A stretch of 64,000 nucleotides of DNA from Ruegeria sp. EL01 (GTDB taxonomy: Bacteria; Pseudomonadota; Alphaproteobacteria; Rhodobacterales; Rhodobacteraceae): the NCBI RefSeq assembly GCF_900313035.1, contig NZ_OMPS01000004.1, forward strand, positions 214,099-278,098. Direction: 5' to 3'. The translations under genes were made by a program, and so were the position numbers. The notes under the pieces are model-generated. The model was given only the letters and a program-made list of their open reading frames with translations, was not told where the DNA came from and ran no database searches. Positions 58,540 through 64,000 of this stretch are shown here, piece after piece (the stretch's first letter is position 1; each line of letters opens with the position of its first letter).

Positions 58540-60255
58540 CTAACCGGCGATCAGGCCCATGCTTTCCAGCTTTAGCAACACCTGATGCGCGCAGTTGTCG
58601 ACCTCGACATTTTCGGTTTCAACCCGAAGTTCAGGATCTGCCGGAGCATCATAAGGGTCTGAGATGCCGGTGAATTCCTTGATCTTGCCCTCCCGCGCCA
58701 GCTTGTACAAACCTTTGCGGTCGCGGCGCTCGCATTCTTCGATGCTGGTTGCCACATGCACTTCACAAAACGCGCCAAACTGTTCGATGTCTTCACGTAC
58801 CGCGCGGCGGGTCGTGGCATAGGGTGCGATCGGCGCGCAGATGGCGATGCCGCCATTCTTGGTGATCTCACTGGCCACATAACCGATGCGGCGGATGTTC
58901 AGGTCGCGGTGCTCTTTCGAAAAGCCCAGTTCCGACGACAGGTTCTTCCGCACGATGTCTCCGTCCAGCAAGGTGACCGGGCGGCCGCCCATCTCCATCA
59001 GCTTGACCATGAGGGCGTTGGCGATGGTCGACTTGCCCGAACCTGAAAAACCGGTGAAAAACACTGTAAAGCCCTGCTGACTGCGCGGCGGTTTGGTCTT
59101 GCGCAGCTCGGTCACAACCTCGGGGAAGCTGAACCATTCGGGGATTTCCAGACCCTCAGACAAGCGGCGACGCAGTTCGGTGCCCGAGATATTCAGGATC
59201 GTGACGTTGTCCTTATCTTCGATCTCGTCATTGGGTTCGTACTGGGCGCGTTCCTGCACAAAGACCATGTGTTTGAAATCGACCATTTCAACGCCGATCT
59301 CATCCTGGAACTGGCGGAACAGATCTTGCGCATCATAGGGACCGTAGAAATCCTCGCCGGCCGAGTTCTTGCCGGGGCCGGCATGGTCGCGACCAACGAT
59401 AAAGTGGGTACAGCCATGGTTCGCGCGGATCAGGCCGTGCCAGACCGCCTCACGCGGGCCCGCCATGCGCATCGCCAGGTTCAGCAGCGACATCGAGGTG
59501 GTCGAGGCCGGGTATTTGTCCAGAACCGCCTCATAGCAGCGCACGCGGGTAAAGTGATCGACGTCTCCGGGTTTGGTCATGCCGACAACCGGATGGATCA
59601 GCAGGTTGGCCTGGGCTTCTTTTGCGGCACGGAATGTCAGTTCCTGATGTGCGCGGTGCAAAGGGTTGCGGGTTTGGAACGCCACGATACGACGCCAACC
59701 CAGCTTGCGGAAATAGGCGCGCAACTCGTTCGGTGTGTCGCGGCGGGCGCGGAAATCATAATGCACGGGTTGTTGGATGCCGACCACAGGGCCGCCCAGA
59801 TAGACCTTGCCAGCCGTGTTATGCAGGTAGTTCACCGCCGGATGCGCATCGTCATCGGCGCTAAAGACCATTTCCGCTTCGCGCGCTTTGTTTGGGGTCC
59901 AGCGGTCGGTCACTGTCATAGTGCCCAGAATGACACCTTCCTGATCGCGCAGGGCAATGTCTTGCCCTAGCTCGATCTTCTCGGCGAAGTCCTCGTTGAC
60001 ATCCAATGTAATCGGCATCGGCCACAAAGTGCCATCTGCCAGACGCATATTCTCGACCACGTTGTCGTAATCTGCTTCGCCAAGGAACCCTTTGAGCGGG
60101 TTGAACCCACCGTTCATCAGTAGTTCCAGATCGCAGATCTGGCGCGGGCTCAGATCCCAGCTGGTCAGGTCTGCGGCTTCGACTTTCAATTTCAGGGCCG
60201 AGTCATACGACACGTAAAGTTCAGAGATAGGGGCTAAATTGCTTAACATCGTCAT
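58540..60255 (-). CDS. bifunctional sulfate adenylyltransferase / adenylylsulfate kinase
   Basis: 571 residues. The N-terminal ATP sulfurylase (about 1-385) has Q-T-R-N-P-L-H-R-A-H-Q-E and G-R-D-H-A-G-P-G-K-N. The C-terminal APS kinase (about 390-571) has P-loop G-F-S-G-S-G-K-S-T and the D-G-D-I-V-R block. It makes APS and then PAPS from sulfate for cysteine synthesis or sulfation. The fusion in this order is usual in Rhodobacterales. No cysDN, cysH or cysI is in the window. Confidence 0.95.
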   Translation of the reverse strand: MTMLSNLAPISELYVSYDSALKLKVEAADLTSWDLSPRQICDLELLMNGGFNPLKGFLGEADYDNVVENMRLADGTLWPMPITLDVNEDFAEKIELGQDIALRDQEGVILGTMTVTDRWTPNKAREAEMVFSADDDAHPAVNYLHNTAGKVYLGGPVVGIQQPVHYDFRARRDTPNELRAYFRKLGWRRIVAFQTRNPLHRAHQELTFRAAKEAQANLLIHPVVGMTKPGDVDHFTRVRCYEAVLDKYPASTTSMSLLNLAMRMAGPREAVWHGLIRANHGCTHFIVGRDHAGPGKNSAGEDFYGPYDAQDLFRQFQDEIGVEMVDFKHMVFVQERAQYEPNDEIEDKDNVTILNISGTELRRRLSEGLEIPEWFSFPEVVTELRKTKPPRSQQGFTVFFTGFSGSGKSTIANALMVKLMEMGGRPVTLLDGDIVRKNLSSELGFSKEHRDLNIRRIGYVASEITKNGGIAICAPIAPYATTRRAVREDIEQFGAFCEVHVATSIEECERRDRKGLYKLAREGKIKEFTGISDPYDAPADPELRVETENVEVDNCAHQVLLKLESMGLIAG

Positions 60256-60451
60256 CAGAATACTCTTATAGCAGTTTTGTATTGCCGGTGATTCCAGGTC
60301 GTTTGTAGGGCATTTGCCTCGACTGTTGAGCGAAGTCCACCGACGTCAATGAAACAAAGGACGATATGCGCTGATTTTCACCGGAAGGGAAGGAATTTCC
60401 GGTTCGGTGCCGAAAATGCGACTTTGGTTCCGCCAAGTGGCAACAATCCGA

Positions 60452-62158
60452 TCAGCCCGAGTATATGTGTTCCATACCATGGACTGATTGGTCCAGGTGG
60501 GATGCGCGGGCCACCGGAAGGGCAGGGACGGGTTGTGTGACGCCACGCAGCTGAAACAAGCGCACCTCATCAGGATTGGTTGCAACATCTGCGGCCTGCA
60601 ACAATTCGTCTGAGACAAGCAACTCGACACCCAAGGCCTTGGTTTCGCTTTCCAGGCGACTCGCGACATTCACTGCGTCACCAATGATGGTACGAGAGGC
60701 GGACCCGGCCGCTCCGAGCTCACCCAAGACCAGATCACCCAGATGCAGCCCCATACCGATGCGAACCCGGGGGCTTCCCTCGGCTTCCAACTGTTGGTTG
60801 AACCTGTCCAGCGCCCGGCTGATGTCGATTGCAGCCTTTAACCCTGCACGGGCTGAGCTGGAGGCATCACGTTTTTCGAAAACTGCAAGCAGCCCGTCAC
60901 CCATGTATTTGTCCACAACTCCGCCCTCGTCGGTTATCGCCGGGACAATCGCGTCGAAAAAGCGGTTGAGCAGAAAAACGATGTCATATGGCAGCTGTCC
61001 CGTAGTGCGCGCTGTAAAGCCTCGCATATCGAGAAACAGAACTGCCAGTTGCCGTTCCTGTCCCTGACTTGCGTGCCCGCGATTGCGCCCTCCATCGGGT
61101 CTGAAAACCCGAAAAATGGTGAGCGGCTCAGTCGGTCGAATTTGGCAGGCCAGCCTTGTTTGCCCGGATGCTCCGACGGCGGCCAGGCTGCGCGCCTCGA
61201 CATCGCCGGCCGGGGGCAAGCTGTCGGCCCCGTCCTCGACGATGACGCGACAGGTGGTGCACCGCCCTTTACCACCGCAAAGCGCTGTGTGTGCAATGCC
61301 GTTGGCTTGGGAAATTTCCAGCAAGGTCATGCCCTTTTCTGCAACGACTTCGGGTCCGTGCGCATAAGTGACACGCACTGAATGTCTGCGCCGCCACAAT
61401 TTGCGGCCAAAATAGAACAGGGCCGTTGCACCGAGCGCGAACCAAAACGCCATCACAGCATTGTCTTTGATGCTGAACATGGTCTGGAACGCCTCGGGTG
61501 ACGGCCAATTATAGTGTTCGATATATTGCTCGCGCAGGAACTCGTCTGAAAAGTCGGACCAGATGCGTCGCCCTTCGGTCAGCAACCCGGCCAAGGCAAA
61601 GGATGGTATGAACACCGCCAACCCGATCAGATAGGGCACTGTGTTGTGCCACCAGCGGGTCAGCCGCAACCACATGTGCAGGCCGATGCACCCATGTACC
61701 CAAACGATAAGCAGCAAAAGGCTTTGCATCCATATCACCGAGTTGGGCCACATCAGGACAATGATATAACCCATCTCGTCATTGACATCGTAGACCTCAT
61801 GGGCGACGCGCGTCTGGATGACATGCGAGATCAGCTGCAGTGGAATCAGCACCCCAAGCACGATCTGCAAGGCGGAACTGACAGGCATGCGCAATGTTCT
61901 GCGCTGGGCTATTGAAGCAAGGGCCAGGCCCGCATGTACGAACAATGCCACATAGAAAAGCAGGCTTACTAGATTGTGACGGGTGATTGCTTTCCGCCCG
62001 TCCTGCATGCCGTGAAGATAGTCGGTGTGAAACAGGCCTAAGCCGATGTTTATGAAGTGAAAAAATGCAAAGATGAATAGAACGAGGCCGCTGCCGATCC
62101 TAAGCCGGGTTGCCCACCCGCCGCGCCAAAGAGCGTTGTCCAATACTGCCACCCGCAA
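60452..62158 (-). CDS. adenylate cyclase with haem-type membrane domain and [2Fe-2S] domain
   Basis: 568 residues in three parts. Residues about 15-255 form six membrane helices; His34, His75, His112 and His155 lie within helices 1-4, a pattern like dihaem cytochrome b of succinate dehydrogenase type. Residues about 260-350 form a ferredoxin-like domain with C294-x5-C300-x2-C303-x34-C338. Residues about 368-568 are a class III cyclase: metal Asp377 and Asp421, adenine-selecting Lys417 and Asp494, N497-x3-R501. All catalytic residues are present, so it should make cAMP under redox control. I recall a similar quinone-responsive cyclase, CyaC, in Sinorhizobium. Confidence 0.92.
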   Translation of the reverse strand: MRVAVLDNALWRGGWATRLRIGSGLVLFIFAFFHFINIGLGLFHTDYLHGMQDGRKAITRHNLVSLLFYVALFVHAGLALASIAQRRTLRMPVSSALQIVLGVLIPLQLISHVIQTRVAHEVYDVNDEMGYIIVLMWPNSVIWMQSLLLLIVWVHGCIGLHMWLRLTRWWHNTVPYLIGLAVFIPSFALAGLLTEGRRIWSDFSDEFLREQYIEHYNWPSPEAFQTMFSIKDNAVMAFWFALGATALFYFGRKLWRRRHSVRVTYAHGPEVVAEKGMTLLEISQANGIAHTALCGGKGRCTTCRVIVEDGADSLPPAGDVEARSLAAVGASGQTRLACQIRPTEPLTIFRVFRPDGGRNRGHASQGQERQLAVLFLDMRGFTARTTGQLPYDIVFLLNRFFDAIVPAITDEGGVVDKYMGDGLLAVFEKRDASSSARAGLKAAIDISRALDRFNQQLEAEGSPRVRIGMGLHLGDLVLGELGAAGSASRTIIGDAVNVASRLESETKALGVELLVSDELLQAADVATNPDEVRLFQLRGVTQPVPALPVARASHLDQSVHGMEHIYSG

Positions 62159-62346
62159 TCATCTTGTTCAGATCAAGTTTGAGGGGCCTCAGCGCGGGGG
62201 TCAAGCCAAGCCGCTATCCCTCACGAATGAAACGACGTAAAATCAGTGCTTTTTGGGTGAAACAACTCTGCCCACCCGATACGCTCAGCATCATCTTGAA
62301 ACAAAGCAGAATCCTGAAGCACGTGGCCAAGAATTCTGCTGTTGCC

Positions 62347-63288
62347 TTAGTCTTGCTCGGCCAGGAAGCGTTCGGCATCTAGGGCCGCCATACAGCCCAT
62401 TCCGGCACTTGTGACGGCCTGGCGATAGATGTGATCCGTCAGATCGCCCGCCGCAAATACCCCCGGGATTGACGTTTCGGTCGAACCGGGCTTGGTGACG
62501 ACGTAACCGCCCATGTGGCTGTCCAGTTTATCTTTGACCAGCTCGTTGGCAGGGGCATGCCCGATGGCGACAAAAACACCTTTGCACGGAATCTCGGTGA
62601 CCTCGCCGGTCTTGACGTTCTTCACACGTACGCCCTCGACACCCAGCGGTGCGTCTGTGCCGACCACCTCCTCCAGTTGGTGGAACCAGAGCGGTTCGAT
62701 CTTGTCGTTCTTGAACAGGCGATCTTGCAGGATCTTTTCGGCGCGCAATTCGTCCCGGCGGTGGATCAGAGTGACCTTGCTGGCGAAATTTGTCAGGAAC
62801 AACGCCTCTTCAACCGCGGTATTGCCGCCTCCGATGACAACAATTTCCTGCCCGCGGTAAAAGAACCCGTCACAAGTAGCACAGGCCGAGACACCAAAAC
62901 CCTTGAACTTTTCCTCTGATGGCAGGCCCAGCCATTTTGCGCGGGCACCTGTTGCCAGAATGACGGCGTCGGCAGTGTAGGTGGTTCCGCTGTCGCCTTT
63001 TGCGACGAACGGGCGCTGGTCTAGATTCAAATCGCTGATGATGTCACCGATCACCTCGCAGCCCATGGCCTTGGCGTGATCTTGCATCCGAACCATCAGA
63101 TCCGGGCCCTGAACCTCGGTATCACCGGGCCAGTTCTCGACTTCGGTTGTGGTTGTCAATTGGCCACCGGGTTCGATCCCCTGCACCAGAATCGGCTCCA
63201 GCATCGCCCGACTGGCGTAAACCCCGGCAGTGTATCCTGCTGGACCCGATCCGATAATCAGAACCTTGGTGTGTCGTGTGTCGGCCAT
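62347..63288 (-). CDS. trxB: thioredoxin-disulfide reductase
   Basis: 313-residue flavoprotein passing electrons from NADPH to thioredoxin. FAD motif [11 protein letters not shown] at residues 11-21, redox pair C136-A-T-C139-D, NADPH motif [10 protein letters not shown], and C-terminal [10 protein letters not shown]. It is divergent from the Lrp gene, 225 bases apart. Confidence 0.97.
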   Translation of the reverse strand: MADTRHTKVLIIGSGPAGYTAGVYASRAMLEPILVQGIEPGGQLTTTTEVENWPGDTEVQGPDLMVRMQDHAKAMGCEVIGDIISDLNLDQRPFVAKGDSGTTYTADAVILATGARAKWLGLPSEEKFKGFGVSACATCDGFFYRGQEIVVIGGGNTAVEEALFLTNFASKVTLIHRRDELRAEKILQDRLFKNDKIEPLWFHQLEEVVGTDAPLGVEGVRVKNVKTGEVTEIPCKGVFVAIGHAPANELVKDKLDSHMGGYVVTKPGSTETSIPGVFAAGDLTDHIYRQAVTSAGMGCMAALDAERFLAEQD

Positions 63289-63440
63289 GCTACCCCCGCT
63301 CGAACTGCCTGAACTGGGCCTGTCGCCCGTCGCACCGATATAGCGGCGGTCGCGCAGGGCTTAAAGCCCCTTCCTTCACGACATCGGATATGCACCTGTG
63401 GAATGGGATCACAAAATCGAGCGTTTTGAAAACAAAGAAA

Positions 63441-63470
63441 ATTGCGCAGATGCGAAACATTATTGCGCAT
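63441..63470. promoter_or_regulatory. direct repeats in front of the lrp-type gene
   Basis: ATTGCGCA occurs at 63441-63448 and again at 63462-63469, exactly 21 bases (two helix turns) apart. The second copy overlaps a possible -35 (TTGCGC, 63463-63468) that is 16 bases from TATAAG at 63485-63490. Autoregulation by the Lrp-type protein is inferred. Confidence 0.45.
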
Positions 63471-63513
63471 GGACAGGGTGCTGATATAAGAACCGAAAAA
63501 TCAGGAGCATTTA

Positions 63514-64000
63514 ATGGTCACGACTCGGCTGGATGAAATCGACCGCAAGATCCTGGCGGAATTGCAGGCGGACGGTCGCATGACCAACGTTGAACTGGCC
63601 AAACGCGTCGGAATCTCAGCCCCACCGTGCCTGCGACGGGTGCGCACGCTTGAAGAATCCGGCTATATCACCGGCTATCACGCCGAGGTGAATTCGCGAG
63701 AACTGGGGTTTGAAGTTCAGGTCTTTGCAATGGTCGGGCTGGACAGTCAGGCCGAGACAGAACTGCGGGCCTTCGAAGACCGCTGCCGCGACTGGCCCTT
63801 GGTCCGGGAATGCCACATGCTGAACGGCGAGGTTGACTTCATTTTGAAGTGCGTCGCGCCTGATCTCAGCAGTTTCCAACAATTTCTGACAGGCGAGTTG
63901 CTGACCACGCCAAACGTGGCCAGCGTTAAGACTTCGCTTGTTATCCGCGGCGCAAAAGACGAACCCGGCGTGCCGTTCGACGTTCTGGAAGAACGAATGA
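63514..64000 (+). CDS. Lrp/AsnC family transcriptional regulator, 3'-truncated by the window
   Basis: At least 162 residues from the ATG at 63514 (AGGAG upstream); the frame is open to the window end. AsnC-type helix-turn-helix at about 5-60 (M-T-N-V-E-L-A-K-R-V-G-I-S), then the RAM domain with L-N-G-E-V-D-F near residue 105. It differs from the Lrp protein at 15695-16156. Most of the protein is present, as family members are 150-170 residues. Confidence 0.92.
   Translation, partial: MVTTRLDEIDRKILAELQADGRMTNVELAKRVGISAPPCLRRVRTLEESGYITGYHAEVNSRELGFEVQVFAMVGLDSQAETELRAFEDRCRDWPLVRECHMLNGEVDFILKCVAPDLSSFQQFLTGELLTTPNVASVKTSLVIRGAKDEPGVPFDVLEERM

Noticed and set aside
62164..62176. FNR-type site TTG...CAA upstream of the cyclase gene
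   Set aside because: TTGTTCAGATCAA is one base too short for TTGAT-N4-ATCAA and one half-site does not fit.

Overview
The window looks like chromosomal DNA of a marine alphaproteobacterium of the Rhodobacterales (Roseobacter group). This is inferred from family content recognised by eye, with no search run: an F1-only atpHAGDC operon without F0 genes, a fused ATP sulfurylase/APS kinase, an Hsp20-DUF1150 pair, DUF2125 and DUF2161 proteins, a ClpA not linked to ClpS, and an rpsD typical of that group. No rRNA, tRNA, CRISPR array, complete insertion sequence or phage gene was seen.

Bases 1-13438 hold one tightly packed plus-strand operon that starts before the window. It encodes a Tat-exported solute-binding protein, two CUT1-type permeases and two different ABC ATPases. 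Catabolic genes follow: an EryA-like polyol kinase, a D-2-hydroxyacid dehydrogenase, a FucA-like class II aldolase, a GlpD/EryB-like flavin dehydrogenase, a second (RhaD-like) aldolase domain, a pentulose-type FGGY kinase and a HAD phosphatase. Uptake, phosphorylation, oxidation at the membrane and aldol cleavage of a polyol is the simplest reading. The substrate is unknown, and the set does not match the erythritol pathway I know.

Bases 13439-30332 begin with a degraded-looking gap and a protein that seems to be the front half of a Hint-domain protein. Then come rpsD, an Lrp regulator divergent from a class V aminotransferase-fold enzyme, and hisC-tyrC-extensin-like, with a stem-loop covering the hisC start. 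They are followed by DUF2125, ChaC, a MotA/MotB-like two-gene membrane module, a secreted YHYH protein, clpA, gloB and a methyltransferase. Bases 30333-35562 are the F1 ATP synthase operon with its promoter, a leader hairpin and a terminator.

Bases 35563-46757 carry an H-type lectin, prs, a DsbA-fold isomerase, the overlapping ribF-ycgN-aldolase genes, a MaoC hydratase, a second HAD-IIA phosphatase, a GlxA-type regulator divergent from a GFA protein, a family II pyrophosphatase, a TraB/GumN protein and a DUF2161 protein with a nuclease-like motif. Bases 46758-49050 are groES-groEL with a CIRCE operator.

Bases 49136-64000 contain an EamA transporter, a lipase-like protein overlapping a lone phnM, purE-(ProC-like)-purK, a YdcH protein, hsp20-DUF1150 behind a sigma-32-like promoter, a PhzF protein, an animal-type haem peroxidase, sat/cysC, trxB and the start of an Lrp gene. 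They also contain a striking adenylate cyclase fused to a probable dihaem membrane domain and a [2Fe-2S] domain. The most interesting leads are that cyclase, the polyol operon with its unequal ATPases, the MotAB-like module and the hisC hairpin.
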